A DNA stretch of 64,000 nt from Streptomyces avidinii (lineage in GTDB: Bacteria > Actinomycetota > Actinomycetes > Streptomycetales > Streptomycetaceae): the NCBI RefSeq assembly GCF_014650695.1, contig NZ_BMVL01000001.1, forward strand, positions 393,563 through 457,562. Direction: 5' to 3'. Below are positions 51,759 to 60,049 of this stretch, piece by piece. Below the pieces are notes generated by a model. The model saw only the letters and a list, made by a program, of their open reading frames with translations. It did no database searches and was not told the origin of the DNA. Within the stretch, counting starts at the first letter, position 1; the number at the start of each line of letters is the position of its first letter. The position numbers and the translations under genes were made by a program.

Positions 51759-51777
51759 GATTCTGAAGGGACCGCAG

Positions 51778-52788
51778 ATGCGCCTCGGACTCGCACTCGG
51801 CTACTGGGGCCGCGGCCCCAGTCCCGCCCACCTCGACCTCGCCACCGAGGCCGAGAACCTCGGCTACCACTCGGTGTGGACGGCCGAGGCCTGGGGCTCG
51901 GACGCCTTCACCCCGCTGACCTGGATCGCCGCGCACACCTCGCGGATCCGCCTCGGCACGGCCATCGCCCAGATGGCCGCCCGCACCCCGACCGCCACCG
52001 CCATGCACGCCCTGACCCTGGACCACCTCTCCGGCGGCCGGATGATGCTCGGCCTCGGCCTGTCCGGGCCGCAGGTGGTCGAGGGCTGGTACGGGCGCCC
52101 CTTCCCCTCCAGCCCGCTCACGGCCACCCGCGAGTACGTGGACGTCATCCGCCAGGTACTGCGCCGCGAGGCCCCCGTCGCCCTGGACGGCCGCTTCCAC
52201 AGCCACCCGTACCGCGGCGCCGACGGCACCGGCATCGGCAAACCCCTCAAGCCCATCACCCACCCGCTCCGCGCGGACCTGCCGCTCCTCCTCGGCGCGG
52301 AGGGCCCGAAGAACATCGCCCAGACCACCCGCATCGCGGACGGCTGGCTGCCCCTGTACTGGTCGCCGACCCGCACCGACGTCTACCGGGCCTCCCTCGC
52401 CGACCTCCCCGACGGCTTCATGATCGCGCCGATGGCCCGTGCCAAGGTCTGCGACGACGTCGCGGAGGGGCTGCTGCCGGTCAAGGCGATGCTCGGCTTC
52501 TACATCGGCGGGATGGGCCACGCGGCCCGCAACTTCCACGCCGACCTGATGGCCCGCATGGGCTACGAGAAGGAGGCCCGGCGCATTCAGGAGCTGTTCC
52601 TCGCGGGCCGCAAGGAGGAGGCGGTCCTGGCGGTGCCGGACGCGTTCGCCGACGAGATCTCCCTCATCGGCCCCCGGGAACGGATCGCCGAACGCCTGGA
52701 GCTCTGGCGCAAGGGCCCGGTGACCGACCTCCTCCTCACCGCCCCGGACCCGCACACGCTGCGCGTCCTGGCGGAACTCAACAGCTAG
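51778..52788 (+). CDS. LLM-class F420-dependent oxidoreductase
   Basis: A 336-residue luciferase-like monooxygenase-family protein of the kind using F420 (mycobacterial Rv3520c-like). Signatures are MRLGLALGYWGRGPS at the first strand, YHSVWTAEAWGSDAF, IRLGTAIAQMAARTPTATAM, GLGLSGPQVVEGWYGRPF and ADGWLPLYWSP. The start is ATG at 51778 with GAAGGG 7 bases upstream; an upstream ATG-like codon at 51730 would cross the operator. NpdG at 5831 can supply reduced F420. Its palindromic operator is shared with the lipid degradation operons, hinting at a role in that pathway. Confidence 0.9.
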   Translation: MRLGLALGYWGRGPSPAHLDLATEAENLGYHSVWTAEAWGSDAFTPLTWIAAHTSRIRLGTAIAQMAARTPTATAMHALTLDHLSGGRMMLGLGLSGPQVVEGWYGRPFPSSPLTATREYVDVIRQVLRREAPVALDGRFHSHPYRGADGTGIGKPLKPITHPLRADLPLLLGAEGPKNIAQTTRIADGWLPLYWSPTRTDVYRASLADLPDGFMIAPMARAKVCDDVAEGLLPVKAMLGFYIGGMGHAARNFHADLMARMGYEKEARRIQELFLAGRKEEAVLAVPDAFADEISLIGPRERIAERLELWRKGPVTDLLLTAPDPHTLRVLAELNS

Positions 52789-52799
52789 GGGCCCACCGT

Positions 52800-53225
52800 C
52801 TACGGGGTGTCCGGCTCCGCCTCCGCCTCCGCCTGCGGCACCGCGGCCAGCAGTTCCCGGACGTCCAGCGGCATGACGGCGATCTCGATGCTGCCGCCGC
52901 GGTCGCCGTCGCCGTCGCCGTCGTAGGAGCAGGTCACGATGCGCGAGCCGGGGTGGATGGAGATCCCCTCCTTCACGGAGGGCATCCGCACGCCGGTGGC
53001 CCGGCCGCCGGGCAACTCCACGGCCTCCCCGCGCTGCGGGACCCACCGGGCCGCGCCGTCCTCGGCGTACACCCGCCCGGGCCGCCACCTGCCCGCGCCG
53101 GCCGGGACCCGGACCATGCACGGAATCCCGGGCACGGGTCCGGCCGCCACCCGCGCACGATGCTTGCGCCGCAGCAGCCACCCGGCCCCGACGACGCCGA
53201 GCCCGACCACCACGATCTCGATCAC
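52800..53225 (-). CDS. Probable DUF2550-family membrane-anchored protein, 141 aa
   Basis: An N-terminal hydrophobic helix (VIEIVVVGLGVVGAGWLL, then RRKHRAR) is followed by a soluble beta-rich domain (GIPCMVRVPAGAGRWRPGRV, LPGGRATGVRMPSVKEG, CSYDGDGDGDRGGSIEIAV). The layout resembles DUF2550 proteins, with the pattern PC-VR followed by RWR-G. The start is GTG at 53225. A frame extending to 53483 would run through an inverted-repeat element and is rejected. A GC-rich repeat gives GDGDGD near the end. No strong ribosome binding site. The function is unknown. Confidence 0.6.
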   Translation of the reverse strand: MIEIVVVGLGVVGAGWLLRRKHRARVAAGPVPGIPCMVRVPAGAGRWRPGRVYAEDGAARWVPQRGEAVELPGGRATGVRMPSVKEGISIHPGSRIVTCSYDGDGDGDRGGSIEIAVMPLDVRELLAAVPQAEAEAEPDTP

Positions 53226-53281
53226 CCACCCATTGAACCAGGGGTCGTCCGACTGCGCCCCGGTGGCCTTTGCCCTGGCCG

Positions 53282-53736
53282 GGCGGTACGGGTTTCCGTT
53301 CCGGGTGCGGCCCGGTGGCCGCGCCTCAAGCGCCGGCGGGGCTGGGGTGTGCCGCCCGGGCGGGGTCGGGTCCGGGGGTGGGGGCGCGGCGCCGCCGGGG
53401 GGTGTCTCCTCGGCTTGCGGACTCAGCGGTACGGAGATGCCGGGCGGGGGTGGATCCGCGTCGCCTGCGGGGACACCCCCCACCGTCGCCGCACCCCCAC
53501 CCCGGCAGACCTACCCGGGGGCCGTGGGGCGGTGACACTCCGGGGGCTCCCCGCAGGACGAGCGCGCAACCCAGGCCGTACGGCAGAACCACCGCCGCAG
53601 GCGCGAGCCGAGGAGAGCCCCCGGAGGGGCACCGCCCCACCCGAAGCCAAACCCAGCCCCGCCGGCGCTTGAGGCGCGGGGTCCGGGGCGGAGCCCCGGC
53701 GGGCCGGGCCGCACCCGGAACGGAACCCGCACCGCC
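53282..53736. repeat. 455-bp element of nested inverted repeats
   Basis: The outer arms (53282-53315 and 53704-53736) are inverted 33-34-bp repeats with one mismatch and one indel. A second pair (53321-53346 and 53652-53677) is a perfect 26-bp inverted repeat made of the dispersed repeat core, and a third weaker pair lies near 53395-53419 and 53601-53629. The centre encodes no credible protein. It lies between two genes on the same strand, 6 bp from the lipoprotein gene stop. It resembles a miniature non-coding mobile element or a large terminator-like structure. Confidence 0.8.
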
Positions 53737-53741
53737 GGGGG

Positions 53742-54377
53742 CTAACCGCCCAGCTGCGACGCGCTCGGGACCTTGTCCGTCACCGGCGCGCCCGCACTCT
53801 GGCCCGCTCCCTTCACACTGTTGATGACGCTGTCGAAGGCGTCGATGTCACCGTCACCCGCCTGCCCCTTGCGGAGCTTGCTCCCCAGCCCCTTCAGGGA
53901 CTCGATGCCGGCCGCCAGCGGGGCCACCGCCTTCGCCAGCAGCGGGTCCCCCTTCGCGTTCTGGGTCGCCGCCTTCAGCCGGTTGTACGCGAACGCGCCC
54001 GCCAGCCCCGCCTTGATCAGCGCGAAGGTGCGCCCCTTGGCGCCCTTCTTGAACTTGCCCGCGCGGTACGGCTTCACGATCCACTGGTACGTCGCGCCGG
54101 CCGCCAGGCTCGCGTTGGCGACGAACCGGGTCTTGGCGAACTTCTGCTTCTCCGCGGACGTGCTGGGAGACGGCGTCACCGCGGCCAGTTCGTCGGCCTC
54201 GGCGGCGACGGGCTCCGCCGCCGCGAGGGCCGCCAGCTCCCCCATCGACGCGGCGGAGAGCTCCTCGCGCGGCCCGCCGCCGCCACTGCCGCATGCGGTG
54301 GCGCCGACCATCAGCGCGGTGGACAGGACCACCGCCGTGACGGCGCGGCGGAATCGGACGGTCGTGGGTACGGACAC
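53742..54377 (-). CDS. Putative secreted lipoprotein, 211 aa
   Basis: A basic N-terminus and hydrophobic core end in the lipobox GATAC (C29), then GSGGGG and an Ala/Glu-rich segment. The mature part is helical and basic (AKTRFVANASLAAGATYQWI, VKPYRAGKFKKGAKGRTFALI, LGSKLRKGQAGDGDIDAFDS). The GTG start at 54377 has GGAGGG 6 bases upstream. No family is recognised. It is divergent from the small membrane protein at 54491. Confidence 0.8.
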   Translation of the reverse strand: MSVPTTVRFRRAVTAVVLSTALMVGATACGSGGGGPREELSAASMGELAALAAAEPVAAEADELAAVTPSPSTSAEKQKFAKTRFVANASLAAGATYQWIVKPYRAGKFKKGAKGRTFALIKAGLAGAFAYNRLKAATQNAKGDPLLAKAVAPLAAGIESLKGLGSKLRKGQAGDGDIDAFDSVINSVKGAGQSAGAPVTDKVPSASQLGG

Positions 54378-54490
54378 GGTTTCCCTCCGGGGACTGAGGC
54401 GTCCTCCGCAGCCTCACTCCCGTCCCCCGGCCCCGCCACCGGGGGAACCCGTTCGGGTTTACGACACCTCAAGGCGGCAACACGGGCCGT

Positions 54491-54793
54491 ATGAGCACTC
54501 ACACTCGAGCACGCACCCGAGGAAGCAGTCAGGCAGGCCGTGCCGTCGCGCTGGTGGCGGACGTGCTCGCCTTCGTGATCGCACTCTGGGTCCTGCTGTA
54601 CTTCCTGGACGCCAACCAGGGCAACGCCCTGGTCGACCTCATCCACGACGTCGCCTCCTGGCTCGCGACCTGGTCCTACGACCTGTTCACCTTCAGCCGT
54701 GAATGGGTCCAGGTCGTGGTGGGCTACGGCATCGCCGCCGTCACCTACCTCCTGGTCGGCCATGCCATAGCCGGCTGGCTCTACCGCCGCTGA
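54491..54793 (+). CDS. Small two-helix membrane protein, 100 aa
   Basis: A 100-residue protein with hydrophobic segments at about 20-41 and 72-95, separated by an amphipathic stretch (DLIHDVASWLATWSYDLFTF). The start MSTHTRARTRGSSQAGRAVAL is basic. The ATG at 54491 is the only reasonable start. It is convergent with the barrel-protein gene (stops 5 bp apart). No function known. Confidence 0.75.
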   Translation: MSTHTRARTRGSSQAGRAVALVADVLAFVIALWVLLYFLDANQGNALVDLIHDVASWLATWSYDLFTFSREWVQVVVGYGIAAVTYLLVGHAIAGWLYRR

Positions 54794-54797
54794 CCGC

Positions 54798-55880
54798 TCA
54801 GCCGCAGCAGTCCGGCTCCAGCCCGGCCGGGAGCGAGGCCCCGCCGAACACCTCGGTGGTGGCCTCGTCCCCGCCGAGCGCCGCGACGGCGAGCAGCAGG
54901 GACCCCGCGGTCCAGGTGGTCTGCTCGACCGGCCAGACGGCGTCGTCCTGGAACACGTAGCCCGTCCAGTACATGCCGTTGTCCGCGCGCAGGTGCGTGA
55001 TCGAGCGCAGGATCTCCAGCGCCCGGTCCGACTCCCCCGTCGCCCACAGCGCGAGCGCCAGCTCGCAGGACTCGCCGCCCGTCACCCACGGGTTGGGCAG
55101 CACGCAGCGCACGCCCAGGTCCGGGACCACGAACTCGTCCCAGCGCCCGTCGATGCGCGCCTTGGCCTCGGAGCCGGTCAGGGCCCCGCCGAGGACCGGG
55201 TAGTACCAGTCCATCGAGTAGTGGTTCTTGTCGAGGAACCGCTCCGGGTGGCGCCAGATGGCGTGCCGCAGCGCGCCCGCCGCGAGCTCCCAGTCGGGCT
55301 GCGGCTCCTCGCGGTGCTCGGCGATGGCCAGGGCGCAGCGCAGCGCCTGGTGGATGGAGGAGGAGCCGGTGAGCAGGGCGTCGGTGACGGCCGTGCCGTC
55401 CGCCTCCCGCTTCCAGCCGATCTCGCCGCCCGGCTGCTGGAGCGTCAGGACGCACTCCATGGCCGCGTAGACGGCCGGCCACATGCGGTCGAGGAAGGTG
55501 TCGTCGCCGGTGGAGAGGTAGTGGTGCCACACGCCGACGGCTATGTAGGCGGTGAAGTTGCTCTCGCGGCTCGTGTCCTGCGGCTCCTCGGTGTCCACGC
55601 CGTCCGGCCGGTCGGCGTAAGCCGCGTACCAGGAGCCGTCCTGGTTCTGGTGGCGCGCCAGCCAGGCGTACGCCCGGTCCGCGGCCTCGTGCTCACCGGC
55701 CGCGTCGAGCGCCATCGCGGCCTCGGTGTGGTCCCACGGGTCCAGGTGGTGCCCGCGGAACCACGGTATGGCGCCGTCGGCGCGCTGCGCGGCGAGGATG
55801 CCCGCCACCGTCAGGGCGGCCTGCTCGGCCGTCAGTACGCCGTCCAGGACCAGGTGTTCGGTGCGCCCGGGCGTGCTCAC
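54798..55880 (-). CDS. Alpha/alpha-barrel protein of the prenyltransferase/squalene-cyclase-like fold
   Basis: A 360-residue soluble protein with repeated helical pairs and segments like HQNQDGSWYAAYAD, QQPGGEIGWKREAD and NGMYWTGYVFQDDAVWPVE, typical of (alpha/alpha)6 barrels in terpene cyclases, prenyltransferases and some glycoside hydrolases. The DXDD catalytic motif of squalene-hopene cyclases is absent. The Cys pair at the extreme C-terminus (EPDCCG) is unusual. The GTG start at 55880 overlaps the methyltransferase stop (GTGA), so the three genes GT4, methyltransferase and this one form a coupled operon. A carbohydrate-processing role is as likely as a terpenoid one. Confidence 0.85.
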   Translation of the reverse strand: MSTPGRTEHLVLDGVLTAEQAALTVAGILAAQRADGAIPWFRGHHLDPWDHTEAAMALDAAGEHEAADRAYAWLARHQNQDGSWYAAYADRPDGVDTEEPQDTSRESNFTAYIAVGVWHHYLSTGDDTFLDRMWPAVYAAMECVLTLQQPGGEIGWKREADGTAVTDALLTGSSSIHQALRCALAIAEHREEPQPDWELAAGALRHAIWRHPERFLDKNHYSMDWYYPVLGGALTGSEAKARIDGRWDEFVVPDLGVRCVLPNPWVTGGESCELALALWATGESDRALEILRSITHLRADNGMYWTGYVFQDDAVWPVEQTTWTAGSLLLAVAALGGDEATTEVFGGASLPAGLEPDCCG

Positions 55881-56611
55881 TGGGTGGCGCCGACGGGAAG
55901 GTGGGGCTTGGTGGCGTACGCCACGAAGCTCTTGCCGATGAGCGGGTTCAGGGCCTGCTCCGCGAGCCGCGTCGCCATCGGCTTCTTCATGATGTCCCAG
56001 ACCAGGAGCTTGTGGTACGCCTTGACGGGCAGCGCCTTGTCGTTGTCGACGCCGAAGGCGCACTTGAGCCACCAGTACGGGGAGTGCAGGCCGTGCGCGT
56101 GGTGCGTGCCGTACGGCTTGAGGCCCGCGGCCTTCATCTTGCCGAGCAGCTCGTCCGCCTTGTAGATGCGGATGTGGCCGCCCTCGACCTCGTGGTAGGC
56201 GTCGGAGAGCGCCCAGCAGATCTTCTCGGGGCCGTAGCGCGGCACGGTGATGGCGATGCGCCCGCCGGGCTTGAGCACGCGGACCATCTCGGCGAGCACG
56301 CCCTTGTCGTCGGGGATGTGCTCCATCACCTCGGAGATGATGACGACGTCGAAGGAGTCGTCGGGGAAGGGCAGGGCGAGCGCGTCGCCCTCCATGGCGG
56401 TGGCGGTGGCGCCGACCGGGGCCTCACCGGCCTCCTTCATGGCGGCGAACCACTTGGCGACCTCGCGGATCTCCTCGCCGTTGCGGTCGACGGCGACCAC
56501 CTGGGCGCCTCTCCGGTAGCACTCGAAGGCGTGCCGGCCTGCGCCGCAGCCCAGGTCGAGTACGCGGTCGCCTGCGGCGAGCGGGAACCGGGAGAAATCG
56601 ACGGTCAGCAC
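55877..56611 (-). CDS. Class I SAM-dependent methyltransferase (UbiE/COQ5-like)
   Basis: A 244-residue methyltransferase. Motif I is VLDLGCGAGRHAFECYRRGA near 19-38, followed by VVAVDRNGEEIREVAKW (acidic residue binding the ribose) and VVIISEVMEHIPDDKGVLAEMVRVLKPGGRIAITVPR. The C-terminal part includes HAHGLHSPYWWLKCAFG and a helix-rich end. It is the second gene of the operon, downstream of the glycosyltransferase (64 bp) and overlapping the barrel gene by 4 bases. It may modify the sugar or lipid made by the glycosyltransferase. Confidence 0.88.
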   Translation of the reverse strand: MLTVDFSRFPLAAGDRVLDLGCGAGRHAFECYRRGAQVVAVDRNGEEIREVAKWFAAMKEAGEAPVGATATAMEGDALALPFPDDSFDVVIISEVMEHIPDDKGVLAEMVRVLKPGGRIAITVPRYGPEKICWALSDAYHEVEGGHIRIYKADELLGKMKAAGLKPYGTHHAHGLHSPYWWLKCAFGVDNDKALPVKAYHKLLVWDIMKKPMATRLAEQALNPLIGKSFVAYATKPHLPVGATQ

Positions 56612-56675
56612 GGGGTCCTGCCTTCGCGGTCGCGGGGGTGTTCGGGGATGGGGAAGAAGCGGGGGAAGCGGAAGG

Positions 56676-57995
56676 TCAGCGCGCCCGGCGGGTACGGCCG
56701 GCGGCGGCCTGCTCGATGGCGGCGCGGTAGTGCGCGACGGTGCCCTCGGCCGCCTTGGCCCAGGTGAACCGGGTCAGGACCCGCTCGCGCCCGGCGGCGC
56801 CGAGGCGGGCCCGCAGCTCCGGGTCGCCCAGCATCCGGCCCAGCGCGGCGGCCAGCGCGCCCGCGTCGCCCGGGGGCACGGCGAGGCAGGTCTCGCCGTC
56901 GGGCCCGGCGACCTCGGGGATCGCGCCGCCGGTGGTGGCGACGAGCGGGGTACCGGTGGCCATGGCTTCGGCCGCCGGGAGCGAGAAGCCTTCGTAGAGG
57001 GAGGGCACGCAGGCGATCTGGGCGCTGCGGACGAGGTCGACGAGTTCGGTGTCGGTGATGCCCTTGACGAAGCGGACGGCGTCCTGGAGTCCGTACGTCT
57101 CGATGGCGCGGGCGACGGGGCCCTGCTCGGCACGCTTGCCGACGACGACGAGGTGGGCCTCGGGCTGCTCGGTGCGCAGCTTCGCGAGCGCCTCGACGAG
57201 GTACACGAGCCCCTTGAGCGGCACGTCGGCGCTGGAGGTGGTGACGATGCGGCCCGGCACCTCGGCCACGGACGGGTCCGGCGACCACAGGTCGGTGTCG
57301 GCGCCGATGTGCACGACGTGGATGCGCTCGTCGCGGACGCCGAGGTGCTGGGCGATCTCCTGCTGGGAGGACCCGGAGACGGTGAGCACAGACGGCAGGC
57401 GGCGGGCCACGCGGCCCTGCATGCGGGTGAAGGCGTACCAGCGGCGCACGGAGGCCCGCTTGACGCGGCCGGTCGCGGCGTCGAGGTCGAGCTTGCGGTC
57501 GACGGTGATCGGGTGGTGGATCGTGGTGACCAGCGGGGCGCCGAGGTCGGCGAGGAGGCCGTACCCGAGCGTCTGGTTGTCGTGGATGACGTCGAAGTCG
57601 CCGGCGCGCGCGGCCAGATGACGGCGGGCGCGCAGCGAGAAGGTCAGCGGCTCGGGGAAGCCGCCGGTCCACATGGTGGCGACCTCGACGGCGTCGATCC
57701 AGTCCCGGTACTCGTCGCGCCCCGGCGTACGGAAGGGGTCGGGGCTGCGGTACAGGTCCAGGCTCGGGAGCTCGGTGAGCGAGGCGCCCGTGTCGAGCAC
57801 CGGGTAGGGCTGCGCTCCGATGACCTCGACGGAGTGGCCCAGCTGTACGAGCTCGCGCGAGAGGTGGCGGACGTAGACGCCCTGGCCGCCGCAGAACGGG
57901 TTCCCCTTATAGGTGAGGAGTGCGATACGCAGCGGGCGGTCGCCGTCGGCGGCGGAACCCTCGAAAGGGCTCGTCACCATGGCCTCAGCGGTCAC
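56676..57995 (-). CDS. Glycosyltransferase family 4 (GT-B)
   Basis: A 439-residue GT4 enzyme. The N-terminal domain has LLTYKGNPFCGGQGVYVRHLSRELV, the acceptor loop, and the C-terminal domain has the nucleotide-sugar motif EGFSLPAAEAMATGTPLVATTGGAIPEVAG with the E(x7)E pair. The GTG at 57995 is chosen because AAGGGGG lies upstream; GTG 58013 is the alternative. It is the first gene of the operon and is divergent from the KstR-like gene, separated by about 215 bp holding a KstR-like box nearer the regulator. Its sugar is unknown. Confidence 0.9.
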   Translation of the reverse strand: MTAEAMVTSPFEGSAADGDRPLRIALLTYKGNPFCGGQGVYVRHLSRELVQLGHSVEVIGAQPYPVLDTGASLTELPSLDLYRSPDPFRTPGRDEYRDWIDAVEVATMWTGGFPEPLTFSLRARRHLAARAGDFDVIHDNQTLGYGLLADLGAPLVTTIHHPITVDRKLDLDAATGRVKRASVRRWYAFTRMQGRVARRLPSVLTVSGSSQQEIAQHLGVRDERIHVVHIGADTDLWSPDPSVAEVPGRIVTTSSADVPLKGLVYLVEALAKLRTEQPEAHLVVVGKRAEQGPVARAIETYGLQDAVRFVKGITDTELVDLVRSAQIACVPSLYEGFSLPAAEAMATGTPLVATTGGAIPEVAGPDGETCLAVPPGDAGALAAALGRMLGDPELRARLGAAGRERVLTRFTWAKAAEGTVAHYRAAIEQAAAGRTRRAR

Positions 57996-58049
57996 TCTCG
58001 GCCCCCTTCTCACTGCAACTTTCGCCGGAGCGTAACCGCTCGCATAATG

Positions 58050-58063
58050 TAGAACAAGTTTCA
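58050..58063. promoter_or_regulatory. KstR-type operator in the kstR / glycosyltransferase divergent region
   Basis: TAGAACAAGTTTCA fits TNNAACNNGTTNNA at all fixed positions. It lies 55 bp from the GT4 start and 150 bp upstream of the KstR-like gene, so it may autoregulate the regulator and control the glycosyltransferase operon. Confidence 0.8.
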
Positions 58064-58212
58064 GACTTGATCCGTTGAGACCATTGAATCTACCGGCCGG
58101 AAACTACACCGTAAGAGGCGGAGCAGGTGATTCGCGCCACGGCTCCTGCGCCTGCGATGCTGACTGCGGACCAGCCCGGATTCAGCCCGCGCAACGACAC
58201 GGAACGGGACAC

Positions 58213-58836
58213 ATGACAGCGGAAGTGAAGGCCGTCACCACATCGGCGTCGCCTCCCCTGACGGAGCGCCAGGAAGCCCGCCGCCGCCGGATCCTGCACG
58301 CCAGCGCCCAGCTGGCCAGCCGGGGCGGTTTCGACGCGGTCCAGATGCGCGAGGTCGCGGAGGCGGCGGGCGTGGCGCTGGGCACGCTCTACCGCTACTT
58401 CCCGTCCAAGGTGCACCTGCTGGTCGCCACCATGCAGGACCAGCTCCAGCACATGCACACCACGCTGCGCAAACGCCCGCCGGCCGGGGACGACCCGGCG
58501 GCCCGGGTCGCGGAGACCCTGATGCGGGCCTTCCGCGCCCTCCAGCGGGAGCCGCAGCTGGCCGACGCGATGGTGCGGGCGCTGACGTTCGCGGACCGCA
58601 GCGTGAGCCCCGAGGTCGACACGGTGTCCCGGCTGACCACGGCGATCATCCTGGACGCGATGGGCCTGGAGAAGCCGCCGACGGCGGAACAGCTCTCGGC
58701 GGTCCGCGTCATCGAGCACACCTGGCACTCGGCCCTGATCACGTGGCTTTCCGGCCGCGCCTCGATCGCCCAGGTCAAGATCGACATCGAAACGGTGTGC
58801 CGCCTGATCGACCTGACGTCCCCGGAAAAGGCCTGA
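58213..58836 (+). CDS. kstR: KstR-like TetR-family repressor
   Basis: A 207-residue TetR regulator that resembles mycobacterial KstR, the repressor of cholesterol and lipid catabolism. The shared stretches are RRRRILHASAQLASRGGFDAVQMREVAEAAGVALGTLYRYFPSKVHLLV in the DNA-binding domain (about 25-75, same residues at YRYFPSKVHLL) and the C-terminal ADAMVRALTFADRS and LITWLSGRAS segments. The ATG at 58213 follows GGAACGGGACAC. KstR-type sites found at 38649, 44358, 58050 and near 61896 fit it as their repressor. Its inducing CoA thioester in this organism is unknown. Confidence 0.85.
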   Translation: MTAEVKAVTTSASPPLTERQEARRRRILHASAQLASRGGFDAVQMREVAEAAGVALGTLYRYFPSKVHLLVATMQDQLQHMHTTLRKRPPAGDDPAARVAETLMRAFRALQREPQLADAMVRALTFADRSVSPEVDTVSRLTTAIILDAMGLEKPPTAEQLSAVRVIEHTWHSALITWLSGRASIAQVKIDIETVCRLIDLTSPEKA

Positions 58837-58855
58837 AGCCGTTGCTCCGGACGCC

Positions 58856-59908
58856 TCAACGGCGTGTGAGCAGCGCTCCCCACACGGCCCGGGTGCGGTG
58901 CAGCCGGTAGGAGAGCTTCCCCCACGGGAGGTACCTCCACGGGATGGCGTCCGTATATCCGTCGACCTGGCGGAACTGTGCGAGGGCCGCGCGGTGGCGG
59001 TGCTGGCGGACGAGGAAGTAGGCGAGCAGGTGCCGCGCCTCGGGCAGCCTCGGGTGCCCCTTCGCCGCGGCGACGTCCTCCAGCGCCGCGTCGACCATCG
59101 CGATCACGTGCGGCATCCCGTGGCGCCCCGTACTGTCGCCCTCCTCCTCGTGCTCGAACCACACGAGGAGGGGCAGCAGGGTCATCAGGTGCCCGCGCGG
59201 CGCCTGCTGCACCGCCCGCGCCACGAACTCCTCGGCCTCGGCCCGGGAACCGCGCCACTTGCGGCTGTAGTACTGCACCGCGGCATGATGGGCGGCGAAG
59301 TGATGCGGCGCCCTCGCCTCGACCTCGGCCCACAGGGCAGCCATGTCGTCCTTGGAGTAGCCCAGCCCGAGCGCCACCCAGACCGTTTCGACCAGCGGCG
59401 TCGGGTCGTCCGGGCACACCCGTGCCGCATGCGCCAACGCCCCGCGCGCCGCGTGGAGCTCACGGTGGAAGGCGTCGAACTGCTCCTGCGACGTCGCGAT
59501 CGCCCGCCGCGCCCCGCGCAGCTTCCACGCGTGGTGGACGCGCGCACTCGCGGCGACCATGACCGCATCGGGGTCGTCCGGGGCGGCCGCCTGCCACGCC
59601 CTCAGCCACGCGTCGCCGTCGTGGACGGCCGAGTACGCGAGGACCCGCGTGTACTGCGTACGGCGCTCCCAGTCGGTGCCGGCCGCCGCGAGAAGGTCGG
59701 CCGCCGGCTGCCACGCTCCGGAGCGGACGGCCTTGAGCGTGCGCTGCAGTTGGGGATCGGGGCCGGCCAGACGTCCGTTCAGGAAGCGCAGGGGCATCAG
59801 GGTGGTGAGGAGAAAGCACGCCGCCACGACCGCCACCGAGGTGAGGAAGACGGGGACGGACACGGATGGATCGACCACGGGCGAAACATCCGTCGGAGGA
59901 AGGGCCAC
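58856..59908 (-). CDS. TPR-like membrane-anchored protein, 350 aa
   Basis: An N-terminal hydrophobic helix (SVPVFLTSVAVVAACFLLTT, about 17-36) is followed by a long helical region with paired helices and TPR-like spacing (DPQLQRTLKAVRSGAWQPAADLL, VLAYSAVHDGDAWLRAWQAA, VWVALGLGYSKDDMAALWAEV, HRAALAQFRQVDGY). The pattern suggests a protein-interaction scaffold. GTG 59908 starts it. It is convergent with kstR, 19 bp away. The family is not recognised. Confidence 0.8.
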   Translation of the reverse strand: MALPPTDVSPVVDPSVSVPVFLTSVAVVAACFLLTTLMPLRFLNGRLAGPDPQLQRTLKAVRSGAWQPAADLLAAAGTDWERRTQYTRVLAYSAVHDGDAWLRAWQAAAPDDPDAVMVAASARVHHAWKLRGARRAIATSQEQFDAFHRELHAARGALAHAARVCPDDPTPLVETVWVALGLGYSKDDMAALWAEVEARAPHHFAAHHAAVQYYSRKWRGSRAEAEEFVARAVQQAPRGHLMTLLPLLVWFEHEEEGDSTGRHGMPHVIAMVDAALEDVAAAKGHPRLPEARHLLAYFLVRQHRHRAALAQFRQVDGYTDAIPWRYLPWGKLSYRLHRTRAVWGALLTRR

Positions 59909-60049
59909 TGAAGTTCCTGTCGTTGAACTCGCACACTCGCCCGCTCGCCTGTTCGAGACATGAGCGCAGCGGAGTATGCAACACCGGCAGCGAAACCTCC
60001 AAGGGCCGCCCGGGACCCCACCCGGGGGCCCGGACGCCGCTCCGCCCCC

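Noticed and set aside
53226..53483. Extension of the DUF2550-like gene to an upstream ATG at 53483
   Set aside because: The added 86 residues are Pro/Gly-rich and are read through the inverted-repeat element; the hydrophobic helix starts at the GTG at 53225.
54798..55880. Hopanoid cyclase reading of the barrel protein
   Set aside because: The DXDD catalytic motif is absent, the protein is about 360 rather than 630 residues, and no hpn or squalene synthase genes are adjacent.
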